Assembly (NCBI GenBank): GCA_021734025.1
Contig: JAIPJS010000008.1
Location: 97,728 to 161,727, forward strand
Reading direction: 5' to 3'
DNA from: Candidatus Neomarinimicrobiota bacterium
Lineage (GTDB): Bacteria > Fidelibacterota > JAANXI01
Length of the DNA stretch: 64,000 nucleotides
A model generated the notes under the pieces. The model was given only the letters and a program-made list of their open reading frames with translations. It was not told the DNA's origin and ran no database searches. Shown here piece by piece: positions 25,097-34,500 of the stretch. A program made the translations under genes and the position numbers. The stretch's first letter is position 1. Every line of letters begins with the position of its first letter.

Positions 25097-26947
25097 TTAC
25101 TCCTCTACCGCATCCTCCGGCGTTACATGATTCGCAAACTGCATATCATAGAGCCTGCGGTACACGCCATCTTTGGCAAGCAGTGTCTGGTGATCGCCGG
25201 TTTCCACAATGCGGCCGGCTTCCATGACCACGATCTTGTCGGCGTGGGTGACCGTTGAAAGCCGGTGCGCGATCACCAATGTAGTGCGATCCTGCATCAG
25301 CTGATCGATGGCATTCTGCACCAGCTGCTCGGATTCGGTGTCCAGGGAAGAGGTGGCTTCGTCCAGGATCAGGATGGGGGGATTTTTCAGCAGCGCCCGG
25401 GCGATGGAGATACGCTGGCGCTGTCCGCCGGAAAGTTTAATGCCCCGGTCTCCGATGTTGGTTTGGTATCCTTCCGGGAGATTTTCGATAAAGTCGTGAG
25501 CATTGGCTGCCCTGGCGGCCTCTTTGATGTCATCCAGGGAGACCTCCTCCAACCCATAGCCGATGTTATAGGCAATGGTATCGTTAAACAGGATTGTCTC
25601 CTGGGTCACAATCCCCAGCGACTGACGCAACGATTGAAGATCGTATTCCCGGACGTCAATGCCATCTATGGTAATTTGGCCCTTCTCCACGTCGTAAAAG
25701 CGCGGCACCAGATCCACCATCGTCGATTTCCCCGCGCCAGAAGGTCCTACGAACGCCACGATGTCGCCTTTATTTACTTCCAGGTTAATATCCTGCAGCA
25801 CCCATTCGTCATCGTATTTGAAAGAGATATCGTCGTACACAATGGCCTCGGAGAACTCCGTAAACTTCACGGCGTCTTCCGGCTCGGTGATCTCCGGTTC
25901 CCGGTCCAGGATACCAAAGATGCGCTCCGCCGCGGCCATCCCGGACTGAATAACGTTATTAACGCCGCTCATGGCCTTCAACGGCTGGAGCAGCGCGAAT
26001 AGAAGGATTATAAACCGGATGAAGTCCTCGGCGGTGAGGGCTTGCGCCTCCAGTACCTGGAGGCCGCCATACCAGAGAAGTACGACGCCGATGGTCACAC
26101 CCAGGATCTCGTTCAGCGGTGAACTGACGACCGAGAGGCGCTGGTGCCGGAACGCTAATTCAAAATGGCGATGAGTTGCGCTTTTGAAGCGCTTATTTTC
26201 GTAATCCTCGGTGGCAAATGCCTTCACTATCCGGATGTTGTTCAGCATTTCGTGCAGGATACCCATGACTTCCGCAATCTGCTGGTACGTGCGGCTGCTC
26301 TTGCGTCGGAGCGACTGGCCGATCTTCGTGATCAGGATGGCGCTGATTGGCAGGATGATGATCGCCATGAGCGTAAGCTGCCAGCTGATAATAAACAGCA
26401 GCGTAACCATCACAATAATGTTAATCGGCTCCACCAGCAGTTTCCGGAAACTCTGGCTGACGGCGCTCTTCATTTCGTTTACGTCATTGATCAAGATCGA
26501 TGAGATATTCCCCGCCCGGTGCTTGTCAAAAAAGGACATAGAGAGAGTATGGAGTTTAGTATACAATTGGTCTCGTACGTCCCGTATGATGCGAAAATTG
26601 ACGAACCCGATCCCCAATCCCTGCAAATAGTAAAAGATATTTTTCAGGATGAAGGTAGCCAGGATGACAAAGCAGAGCACCTTCAGCGTATCGATGGGAT
26701 CATCCCTGTAAATCAGCTTTTTAGTGTACTGTTTCAGGTGCTGGTTCAGGTTAAGTTCGGCGGGTTGTGTGTTATCGACGACCTCTTCTGCCACCGGCCG
26801 GTCCTCGAATATGGTATTGACCAGAGAAGCGGTCAGCCAGACCGAAGCGGAGTTAAACAGCACATAAAAAATGGAAGCCGTTGTGGCCAAAAGCATAATG
26901 GCCAAATACGGCTTGACAAAAGAGAGGATACGAAGATATAGTTTCAT
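25097..26947 (-). CDS. ABC transporter, lipid A exporter MsbA type
   Basis: A 616-residue half-transporter: six membrane helices (about 1-330) followed by an ATPase domain. Walker A 'GPSGAGKST' is near residue 400, the signature 'LSGGQRQRISIARALL' near 505, and Walker B 'LILDEATSSLD' follows. MsbA flips lipid A-core across the inner membrane. A hydrophilic insertion (about residues 45-85, rich in Asp, Glu and Lys) lies between helices 1 and 2, longer than in E. coli MsbA. The gene starts 6 nt after sua5, which itself overlaps the lpxL-type gene, so acylation and export of lipid A are co-transcribed here. Confidence 0.85.
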   Translation of the reverse strand: MKLYLRILSFVKPYLAIMLLATTASIFYVLFNSASVWLTASLVNTIFEDRPVAEEVVDNTQPAELNLNQHLKQYTKKLIYRDDPIDTLKVLCFVILATFILKNIFYYLQGLGIGFVNFRIIRDVRDQLYTKLHTLSMSFFDKHRAGNISSILINDVNEMKSAVSQSFRKLLVEPINIIVMVTLLFIISWQLTLMAIIILPISAILITKIGQSLRRKSSRTYQQIAEVMGILHEMLNNIRIVKAFATEDYENKRFKSATHRHFELAFRHQRLSVVSSPLNEILGVTIGVVLLWYGGLQVLEAQALTAEDFIRFIILLFALLQPLKAMSGVNNVIQSGMAAAERIFGILDREPEITEPEDAVKFTEFSEAIVYDDISFKYDDEWVLQDINLEVNKGDIVAFVGPSGAGKSTMVDLVPRFYDVEKGQITIDGIDVREYDLQSLRQSLGIVTQETILFNDTIAYNIGYGLEEVSLDDIKEAARAANAHDFIENLPEGYQTNIGDRGIKLSGGQRQRISIARALLKNPPILILDEATSSLDTESEQLVQNAIDQLMQDRTTLVIAHRLSTVTHADKIVVMEAGRIVETGDHQTLLAKDGVYRRLYDMQFANHVTPEDAVEE

Positions 26948-26953
26948 ACGGCG

Positions 26954-27553
26954 CTACTGGAGGGTGCGCCAGATGGAGAATTCGGAAATGGCGCCTTCCC
27001 GGAGAACCACCGGTTCTTTTTCTGAGACGTCAATTATGGTGGAAGCGATACCGCCGGGACTCGGGCCTTCGGTGATAATATAGGCGATACCCTCGCCAAA
27101 ATACTCTTCAATCATCCCCGGATTTTTTGCGGCAGGTTGGTTGGAGAGGTTAGCGCTCGTGGTGATAATCGGCTGACTGAAATCGTCTAGCAGCTCCAGG
27201 CAGACCGGATGATTGGGTACCCGGACGCCAATGGTGCCGTTGGTATACCGCGTCATGACCTTCGGGAGTTTATCGCCAGCGTTCATGATGAGTGTGATCG
27301 GCCCGGGGTAATACTTCTCGGCAAGTTTTTCTGCCGCCGGATTGATGGACCGCACCCAGTCACGCCAACTATCTTGCGGTACCATGATGCTCATAGGTCG
27401 GTGTTTGCTCCGGTTTTTCAATACATAAAGTTTATCGATAGCGTCCTCATTCAGCGCATCAACGCCGAGTCCGAACAGCGTGTCTGTCGGATAGGCGATA
27501 ATTTCGCCATCATGGAGAAATTGCACTGCCTGTTGAATTGTTTCGTTGCTCAT
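26954..27553 (-). CDS. L-threonylcarbamoyladenylate synthase (Sua5/YciO/YrdC family)
   Basis: A 199-residue YrdC-domain protein that makes threonylcarbamoyl-AMP for the t6A modification of tRNAs. Motifs are 'IIAYPTDTLFGLGVDA', 'KNRSKHRPMSIMV' (binding loop), 'GTIGVRVPNHPVC' and 'TTSANLSNQPAA'. It lacks the C-terminal Sua5 domain, so it is the short TsaC/YrdC form. I chose ATG 27553, which overlaps the acyltransferase stop as ATGA, over an upstream start that would extend 84 nt into that gene. It lies in an lpxL-tsaC-msbA operon although the function is unrelated. Confidence 0.88.
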   Translation of the reverse strand: MSNETIQQAVQFLHDGEIIAYPTDTLFGLGVDALNEDAIDKLYVLKNRSKHRPMSIMVPQDSWRDWVRSINPAAEKLAEKYYPGPITLIMNAGDKLPKVMTRYTNGTIGVRVPNHPVCLELLDDFSQPIITTSANLSNQPAAKNPGMIEEYFGEGIAYIITEGPSPGGIASTIIDVSEKEPVVLREGAISEFSIWRTLQ

Positions 27554-28500
27554 CCTGCTGCTCCTGCCAAAGATGGTGCCACAGAATCTGTGGCGGATTG
27601 TTTGGCCGGTTGAGTTTTCCACCGGCGGTGAAACCAAAAGTATTGCTCCGGATGCTGGCTCACGTGAAATTGCAGCCGTTTCATATACTGCTGAAGAATG
27701 TAATTGACCGCATTGCCATTTGTAATCCCGGAATATGTCAGTTCTTCAAAGATAAAATGGTAGGTTTTGTCAGGCCTCATGATAGGAAACACCAAAATCA
27801 CCGGCGCTTTCACCCGATGGGCAAATACGGCGGCTCCCCTCGGGGTGGAGCTCGGAATATCGAAAAAGTCCACAAAGGCACCACGCTTCCGGGCATCCTG
27901 GTCGGCGAGCATCATCAGCACTTTGCCATCCTGAAGGACAGAAAGGAATGAGGCTGTGGACTCGAAAATAGACATCATATTCAGATTGCCGACTTTGCGT
28001 TTCGTCGTAATAAAATCGCTGACAAAGGGGTTGTTTTGCGGGCGTTCCAAGGCCACGCTTTGAAAATCTTGCTGAAAACCCAGCCAGCGCCCGAAGATTT
28101 CCCAGTTGCCGAAATGTCCCAACAGAAGGACGGCACCGGAATCGTCTGCAATGGCGTTTTCGAGCAATTCCCGGTTTTCCATGGTAACCATTTTTCGCAT
28201 TTCCGAAGCCGAATAGCGATCCTGTCGGACGAAATCAGCGATCATGCGTCCAAAGTGTCGGTAGGTATTGATTGTTAGCTTGTTAATTTCACGGGGGGAT
28301 TTGTGGGGGAATGCTCTGCGCAGATTGGATTCAACCACGCTCCGGCGAATGGGAAGTATGTGCGCCACAATCCATCCCAGGGCACTGCCCAGCGCCAGAG
28401 AAATCTGCCTGGGGAGATAGTACCACGGGACAACGATGAAGAGTAATCCCCAGTATTCCAGCTTATATCGAATTGTGTTAGATGTCTTCATCGGTGTCAT
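27550..28500 (-). CDS. Lipid A biosynthesis acyltransferase (LpxL/HtrB family)
   Basis: A 316-residue inner-membrane acyltransferase that adds secondary acyl chains to lipid A. An N-terminal membrane anchor (about 15-35) is followed by the catalytic motif HFGNWE (about 125-130) and 'ADQDARKRGAFVDFFDIPSSTPRG'. Several FCB genomes carry one such enzyme. The start could be either of two ATGs three codons apart (28500 or 28491). It heads a minus-strand operon with tsaC and msbA. Confidence 0.9.
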   Translation of the reverse strand: MTPMKTSNTIRYKLEYWGLLFIVVPWYYLPRQISLALGSALGWIVAHILPIRRSVVESNLRRAFPHKSPREINKLTINTYRHFGRMIADFVRQDRYSASEMRKMVTMENRELLENAIADDSGAVLLLGHFGNWEIFGRWLGFQQDFQSVALERPQNNPFVSDFITTKRKVGNLNMMSIFESTASFLSVLQDGKVLMMLADQDARKRGAFVDFFDIPSSTPRGAAVFAHRVKAPVILVFPIMRPDKTYHFIFEELTYSGITNGNAVNYILQQYMKRLQFHVSQHPEQYFWFHRRWKTQPAKQSATDSVAPSLAGAAG

Positions 28501-28636
28501 TATGCTTAAGTCGAAAAATCTTACTCAGTTGACCTTCTAAAATCAAGGGTTTTCTCCAATATAGTTGGTGACGGAGAGCTGATGGAAATTCCCGGTTCTG
28601 ACGGATATATTTAAAAAAAGAATGAGGGAGGTTCAC

Positions 28637-28840
28637 ATGTCAGGAGTCTACAAAAAGATTAATCTAGTCGGAACGAGTACTGACAGCTACGAAGAGGCAA
28701 TTGCGACCGCCATCAATCGCGCGGAGCAGACCCTGAATGACCTGGAGTGGTTCGAAGTCGAGGAATTCCGTGGCGGCATCTCTGCCGACGGTGACCTGGA
28801 ATACCAGGCGGTCATCCGGGCAGCCTTTAAACTGAAGTAA
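28637..28840 (+). CDS. Dodecin family protein
   Basis: A 67-residue dodecin, a small protein that assembles into hollow dodecamers and stores flavin or similar cofactors. 'VYKKINLVGTSTDSYEEAIATAINRAEQTLNDLEWFEV' matches the family, including the Trp that stacks on the flavin. I chose ATG 28637, which has GGGAGG at a good distance upstream, over an ATG at 28622. It is monocistronic and followed by a clear terminator. The nearby flavin- or Fe-S-dependent enzymes (DHOD-like, NifJ) are possible users of the cofactor, but this is only suggestive. Confidence 0.9.
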   Translation: MSGVYKKINLVGTSTDSYEEAIATAINRAEQTLNDLEWFEVEEFRGGISADGDLEYQAVIRAAFKLK

Positions 28841-28866
28841 TTCCAGGAAAAGCAGTTCAGTTCCGT

Positions 28867-28901
28867 CGCCCCTCTGATTATATTCGGAGGGGCATTTTTA
28901 T
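28867..28901 (+). terminator. Rho-independent terminator of the dodecin gene
   Basis: GCCCCTC (28868-28874) pairs with GAGGGGC (28887-28893), a 12-nt loop between them, followed by ATTTTTAT. Confidence 0.8.
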
Positions 28902-28945
28902 AACGAAAAATACATACCAATTCCAATGAAGTTGAGACACCTGCG

Positions 28946-29731
28946 ATGGAAAACGTACTGAAACGCATCACCTTCCCGATTATTAACGCCTGGGGCCAAC
29001 GAAAGCTGGACAATCAGAATTTCTCCAAAGAACCGATCCTGGTCGGCGGCTGTGCCCGGTCGGGGACAACGCTGCTTATTTCGATCCTATCGGCGCACCC
29101 CTCCATATTTACTTTTCCCAAAGAATTGATGGCGTTCATCAAGTGGAATAACCGGGAGTCGGAGAATCCGGCTCCCAGACGAATCGACCGGCTCCACCGA
29201 CAGGTTATTATCACAAATTTTCCGGAGGAAGCCAAGCGCTGGTGCGAAAAGTCGGCGCAGAACTGCCGTCACTTCGGGCAAATCCTCAATTATTTCAATG
29301 AGCAGGTCAAACTGATCCATATTGTTCGGGACGGCAGAGATGTCATCACCTCCCGGCATCCGGATAAGCCGGACAACTTCTGGGTGGAACCAGAGCGCTG
29401 GGTCTACGATGTGCAAAGCGGACTGGAGTTCGTCGATCATCCGAACCTGGTCACCGTGAAATATGAGGATATCGTCCAGAATTACGACGACACCGTACGC
29501 AATTTATTCGATTTTCTCGGGGAGGAATACCACGAAAACCTGCAGGAATATCATAAACACGCGGACATCAAAAAGGCGCGGGGCTGGTTCCATCCGGTAA
29601 AAGAGGTACACGGTAACTCTATTGGCCGCTGGCAGAAGGAGGAGTACCGAGAGCGGTACGAACTAGCCAGGGAAATACCAGGATTTTTGGAAACGCTTGA
29701 GAGGGCGGGTTACGATACTGGGGCCGAATAG
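28946..29731 (+). CDS. Sulfotransferase family protein
   Basis: A 261-residue PAPS-dependent sulfotransferase. 'VGGCARSGTTLLISIL' (33-48) is the 5'-phosphosulfate loop, and 'KLIHIVRDGRDVITS' (about 125-139) is the 3'-phosphate-binding motif with Arg-Asp-x-Arg-Asp. 'VTVKYEDIVQNYDDTVRNLFDFLG' follows the usual pattern. The acceptor (sugar, lipid or peptidyl Tyr) is not evident. It is the second sulfotransferase in the window, 15 kb from the first, and much closer to the family norm in length. No partner gene adjoins it. Confidence 0.85.
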   Translation: MENVLKRITFPIINAWGQRKLDNQNFSKEPILVGGCARSGTTLLISILSAHPSIFTFPKELMAFIKWNNRESENPAPRRIDRLHRQVIITNFPEEAKRWCEKSAQNCRHFGQILNYFNEQVKLIHIVRDGRDVITSRHPDKPDNFWVEPERWVYDVQSGLEFVDHPNLVTVKYEDIVQNYDDTVRNLFDFLGEEYHENLQEYHKHADIKKARGWFHPVKEVHGNSIGRWQKEEYRERYELAREIPGFLETLERAGYDTGAE

Positions 29732-29981
29732 GCCGATATTTTTCTTAATCTTACTCTTACTCCTAATCGTAATCCAAAATTTTACATAATACATATTGCG
29801 GAAAAATCATGGAGAAGGGATATGAAGTTTGGTCTCCCGCTTAAAGTCCGCGATGTGGGTTTAAGTGGGGGATTATCAGTGATTCGCTTCCGGGATCGTT
29901 GGCAATTCATATACAAAATAATGAAAACCGCCATCAATCCCGTCAAGACGGGTATCGGCGGCGGGAGCATCGAATTACCTC

Positions 29982-30004
29982 GCCTTGGAATGAGATTCCA
30001 AGGC
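29982..30004. repeat. 23-nt palindromic repeat, copy 5
   Basis: Perfect arms GCCTTGGAAT and ATTCCAAGGC with a GAG loop. Confidence 0.8.
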
Positions 30005-30015
30005 TCCGATATTGA

Positions 30016-30038
30016 TCCTCGCAATCTTATTGCGAGGC
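30016..30038. repeat. 23-nt palindromic repeat, copy 6
   Basis: Arms TCCTCGCAAT and ATTGCGAGGC with a CTT loop; only the outermost pair mismatched. It is 11 nt from copy 5. Confidence 0.8.
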
Positions 30039-30142
30039 GAGGCCGAATTCCAAAAAAGTGATTAAAGGGAAAGTCATCCCGAACGATGTACCGAGGCGTC
30101 AGGACGGAGTCGTCCCAAAGGGATCCCTTCGGGGAGGGAATT

Positions 30143-30214
30143 TGCCAGTTTATACCGGAGGTTACTTCACGAGATTCCCCCGCTCGTCTCTGGAGAGGCT
30201 CGATCGGAATGATT
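30143..30214. repeat. Dispersed repeat, copy B (related to 24683-24760)
   Basis: Shares 'CAGTTTAT', 'TTACTTCACGAGATTCC' and the terminal CGGAATGA block with the copy at 24683-24760; the central hairpin differs. Confidence 0.6.
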
Positions 30215-30295
30215 GACGTTCTGTCGGAAACCGCCCAGATACTCGCACGAGATTTCCGACTTCATGCGTCGCCGCCGATTTTTTTCGTTCCTACA

Positions 30296-30318
30296 GCCTT
30301 GGAATCTCATTCCAAGGC
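30296..30318. repeat. 23-nt palindromic repeat, copy 7
   Basis: Perfect arms GCCTTGGAAT and ATTCCAAGGC with a CTC loop: the same arms as copy 5, with the complementary loop, so it is copy 5 in the other orientation. Confidence 0.8.
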
Positions 30319-30393
30319 GAAACCGTCTTTAACAAATTATATATGGAATCAAAACCGCCACCGACGCTGTTAGCGGTCGGCGGCGGGAAAATA

Positions 30394-30423
30394 TAAAAAA
30401 AGGGCGCCGGTTTTCCGGCGCCC
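30394..30423 (-). terminator. Rho-independent terminator of the DHOD-like gene
   Basis: On the minus strand GGGCGCCGG pairs with CCGGCGCCC across a 4-nt loop and is followed by a T-run (A-run 30395-30401 on the plus strand). It lies 30 nt beyond the gene's stop. Confidence 0.88.
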
Positions 30424-30452
30424 TCTGCATGAGGCGTGGTGTAAATCGTAAA

Positions 30453-31457
30453 CTACACGATACCACTCATGTCATAACTTTGCAGCGCCTTGATATAGTT
30501 GGCGCGCTCGAAGTCGGCCGGATTTTTCACCGATTTGTGGCTCATGCTTCCCTGTAACTGCCTTACAGACTCGTATTCGTATACTTCCATCCAGTGTTCC
30601 ATGTCCACTAAAACGCTCTTGATCCGGGAAATCCCGTGCTTCAGCAGTGCCGAAGCCATCATGGCCACGTTAGCGCCAACCATCAATACTTTGATGGCGT
30701 CTTCGGCGGTGTGAATCCCGCCGGTTGCCGCCAGATCCAGCTTTACCTGGTCGCGGAGAATACCGATCCAGCGCAGCGGCAGCCGGAGATCCATGGGAGA
30801 ACTCAGGAGTACATTCGGCCTGATGTCCAGTTTTTCCAGGTCAATGTCCGGCTGGTAGAACCGGTTAAAGAGTACGAGTGAATCCGCGCCGCCCATGTCC
30901 AGGCGGTGTGCCATCTCTGCCATAGAACTAAAGAATGGCGAAAGTTTCACCGCCACAGGAATGTCTACGTTGTGCTTTACCTCTTGCAGAATATCGATAT
31001 AGTTGTCTTCGATATCCTGAGCGCTGACTTCCGGATCCGTGGCGAGAAAATATATGTTCAGTTCCAGCGCGTCGGCGCCGGCTTCTTCCATCTCCTGGGC
31101 ATATTTCAGCCAGCCGCCCTTGGTGACGCCGTTCAGGCTGGCGATGATAGGAATATCCACGGCTTCTTTGGCTTTGCGGATGTGCTCCAGATAGGTATCC
31201 GGTCCGGTGAGGTAATTCTCATGTTCCGGATAGTACGAGAGTGCTTCGGAGAAGACTTCCGTGCCCCGTGTGGTGTGGAAGTGCAGTTCCAGTTCCTCGT
31301 GTTCGATCTCTTCCTCGAACAGGGAATACAGCACGACCGCCGCCGCTCCATTGTCTTCCATGGCCTTGATATTATCGATCTTTTCAGAGAGTGGCGAGGC
31401 TGAGGGCACAATGGGATTTTTAAGGTCAAGTCCAAGATATGATGTCGTGAGATCCAT
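30453..31457 (-). CDS. Dihydroorotate dehydrogenase-like flavoprotein
   Basis: A 334-residue TIM-barrel protein of the dihydroorotate/dihydropyrimidine dehydrogenase superfamily: 'GLDLKNPIVPSASPLSEK', 'PIIASLNGVTKGGW', 'DALELNIYFLAT', 'VAVKLSPFF' (FMN-contact Lys) and 'LAATGGIHTAEDAIKVLMVGANVAMMAS'. It does not look like a canonical PyrD. A DHOD-like gene beside nifJ is a recurring arrangement in bacteria, which suggests a redox role linked to pyruvate oxidation, but no reaction is established. The ATG is preceded by AAAGGAAG. It lies 115 nt after nifJ, with a strong hairpin between, and ends at a good terminator. Confidence 0.82.
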   Translation of the reverse strand: MDLTTSYLGLDLKNPIVPSASPLSEKIDNIKAMEDNGAAAVVLYSLFEEEIEHEELELHFHTTRGTEVFSEALSYYPEHENYLTGPDTYLEHIRKAKEAVDIPIIASLNGVTKGGWLKYAQEMEEAGADALELNIYFLATDPEVSAQDIEDNYIDILQEVKHNVDIPVAVKLSPFFSSMAEMAHRLDMGGADSLVLFNRFYQPDIDLEKLDIRPNVLLSSPMDLRLPLRWIGILRDQVKLDLAATGGIHTAEDAIKVLMVGANVAMMASALLKHGISRIKSVLVDMEHWMEVYEYESVRQLQGSMSHKSVKNPADFERANYIKALQSYDMSGIV

Positions 31458-31488
31458 ACGATTACTTCCTTTCTTCCTTGATCACACA

Positions 31489-31521
31489 CCGTACGGCGGC
31501 TCGCAGAGAGCCGTCGTACGG
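31489..31521. promoter_or_regulatory. Strong hairpin between nifJ and the DHOD-like gene
   Basis: CCGTACGGCGGCTC (31489-31502) pairs with GAGCCGTCGTACGG (31508-31521) with one G-U pair and a 5-nt loop. No T-run follows on the minus strand, so it is unlikely to be a full terminator. It could stabilise the upstream transcript or set the nifJ/DHOD ratio. Confidence 0.6.
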
Positions 31522-31572
31522 ATATGTTTGATTCGTTTCGACAGTGGTGGAATTACCAGAGAGCAAAACCAG

Positions 31573-34500
31573 TTACTCTCCTGACCCGTTACTGTAATCG
31601 TAAGAGGCCATCTGTTCGTACGATTCCCACTGTTTTTTCACATCTTCCTGCGCCTCTTCCATCAGGCGTTCGGCGCGTTCCGGATCCACCTTCTTCAGGA
31701 TCTTGTAGCGCGTTTCGTTGTACGCGTAATCCTTCAGCGGAATCTTCGGAGCCTTACTGTCCATCTGTAACGGGTTCTTGCCCTGTTCCTTGAGGCGCGG
31801 ATCAAACCGGAACAGTGGCCAGTAGCCGCTCTCCACAGCCAATTCCTGCTGCTCGGCGCCCTTTGCAAGATCGTAGCCGTGTTCGATACACGGGCTGTAG
31901 GCGATGATGAGCGACGGGCCTTCGTAAGCTTCCGCTTCCAGTAAGGCCTTGACTGTCTGGGCATCTTTGGCCCCCATGGCGATTTTGGCAACGTAGACGT
32001 TACCGTAGCTCATGGCCATCTTGCCGAGATCCTTCTTGGCGGCAGGTTTTCCGGCAGCCGCAAACTTGGCTACAGCCCCTCGCGGTGTGGCTTTGGACAT
32101 CTGTCCACCGGTGTTGGAGTAGACTTCCGTATCCAACACCATAACGTTGACGTCACGACCGGAGGCTAACACATGATCCAGGCCGCCATAGCCGATGTCG
32201 TACGCCCAGCCGTCGCCGCCCATAATCCAGACGCTCTTCCTCGCCAGAGTATCGGCAACTTCTTTCAGGTTCCGGACGTCGATGGTTTCATCCATCTCGT
32301 CCAGTTTTGCCTTGAGCTGCTCAATGCGCTTCCGTTGCTCGCTCAGTCCCTCTTCATCCCGCTGGTCGGCTTCCAGAATATCGCTTACCAGGTCGGAACC
32401 GAGTTCAGGCTCCATCTTCTTCAGTAGTTCCGCACCGAATTCCTGCTGTTTATCCAGCGCAATCCGGAATCCGAATCCGAACTCCGCATTATCTTCAAAC
32501 AGGGAGTTGGACCAGGTGGGTCCCCGGCCATCCTTGTTTTTCGCCCACGGTGTGGTCGGCAGATTTCCTCCAAAGATGGAGGAACAGCCCGTTGCATTTG
32601 CTACAATCATTCGGTCGCCAAACAACTGGCTGGCCAGTTTTACGTATGGTGTTTCACCACATCCGGCACATGCGCCAGAGAATTCAAACAGCGGTTCCAG
32701 ATACTGCGATTCTTTCACCGTCTGGATCTTGAGTTTGCTGCGATCGTATTCAGGCAGCTCGAGGAAGAAGTCCCAGTTTTCAGCTTCCTGCTCGCGAATC
32801 GGCGGCTGTGGTTCCATATTAATGGCTTTGAGTCCGGTCTGCTCCTTATTCTTGGCAGGACAGACTTCTACACAGAGCCCGCAACCGGTACAATCTTCCG
32901 GGGCGACCTGGAGTGCATATTTGTAATCGTCAGGATAACTACGTCCGCGGACGTCAACGGATTTGAATGTTTCCGGGGCGTTCTCGAGTGCGCTTTCCGG
33001 GAAGACCTTCGGTCGGATGGTGGCGTGCGGACAGACGATTGCACATTTGTTACACTGGATACAGACTTCTTCGTCCCATACCGGGATTTCCAGCGCAATA
33101 TTGCGTTTTTCCCATTTGGTAGTACCAGTCGGGAAAGTTCCGCCGGCCGGAAAAGCACTGACCGGAATGGAATCGCCTTCTTTGGCCAGAATTTTGGCTT
33201 CGACCTCGCGGACGAATTCCGGCGCCTCCGGCGAGACCGTCGGCGGCATTTCCTTTACGCTGGTGACTTCGGACGGGACATCCACCTGGTGCATGTTTTC
33301 GACCGCCTTATCCACGGCGTTGAAGTTCATGGAAACGATCTTTTCGCCCTTCTTGCCATAGGTTTTCTTAATGAAGTCCTTAATCTTCTGGATGGCTTCA
33401 TCCTCTGGCAGAATTTCCGAGAGGGCGAAGAAACAGGTCTGCATAATTGTGTTAATGCGAGTCCCGAGTCCGATTTCCTTGGCGATCCGGTACGCATCGA
33501 TCACGTAGAAGTCCAGCTCTTTTTCGATGATCTGCTCCTGGACCTTCTTCGGCAATTCGTCCCAGACTTCCTCAGGGCCGTACTGGCTGTTTAACAGGAA
33601 GGTGGCGCCTTTCTGTGCGGATTTCAGTATGTCGTACTGATTCAGGAACGTCCACTGATGACAGCCGACGAAATTCGCCTGCTTAATCAGGTAGGTCGAC
33701 CGGATCGGCTCCGGACTAAACCGGAGATGGGAGACTGTCTGCGCCCCGGCCTTCTTGGAATCGTACACGAAGTAACCCTGTACGTAATTGTCAGTAGTTT
33801 CTCCAATGATTTTGATACTGTTCTTGTTCGCGCTAACAGTACCGTCGGAACCGAGTCCGTAGAACATGCTCCGGTGTACCTGTTCGGATTCAGTGGAGAA
33901 ATCTTCGTCCCAGTCCAGGCTGGTGTTGGTGACGTCGTCATAGATTCCAACGGTGAAATGGTTCTTCGGTACGTCTTTTTTCATCTCGTCAAAGACGCCC
34001 TTGATCATTGCCGGGTTAAACTCTTTGGAAGAGAGCCCATAGCGGCCACCAACGACCTTCGGCATGCTGCCAGCCCAGCCGTTACCACTCATCACGGATT
34101 CGGCGATAGCGTTGACTGTATCGAGATACAGCGGTTCACCGCCGGCACCCGGCTCTTTGGTGCGATCCAGCGCCGCAATGACTTTCGCCGATTTCGGCAT
34201 CGCTTTGTTAAAATGATCTCCGGAGAAGGGCCGGTAAAGCCGGACTTTCAGCAGACCGACTGATTCGCCCTGGTCGGCGAGATATTCCACGGTCTCCTGG
34301 ACAGCCTCGCTGCCGCTACCCATCAGGGTAATAACCCGATCGGCTTCCGGATCACCCACGTAATCAAACAGCTTATACTGCCGGCCGGTGAGTCCGGCGA
34401 ACTTGTCCATATATTTCTGGACGATTTCCGGTGTCTTCATATAGTACGGATTCACTGTCTCCCTGGCCTGGAAGTAGTGATCCGGATTCTGGGCAGTTCC

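Larger units (their letters stand above)
29732..30393. other. Repeat-rich intergenic region, no gene seen
   Basis: Contents: a fragment at 29831-29859 matching 39178-39205 in inverse orientation, a CCCGTC/GACGGG hairpin near 29939-29952, two adjacent 23-nt palindromes (29982-30004 and 30016-30038), a dispersed element (30143-30214), and a further 23-nt palindrome (30296-30318). Confidence 0.7.

Noticed and set aside
29822..30373. Two short plus-strand frames after the second sulfotransferase
   Set aside because: They read through 23-nt palindromes and other repeats and have no homology-like features.
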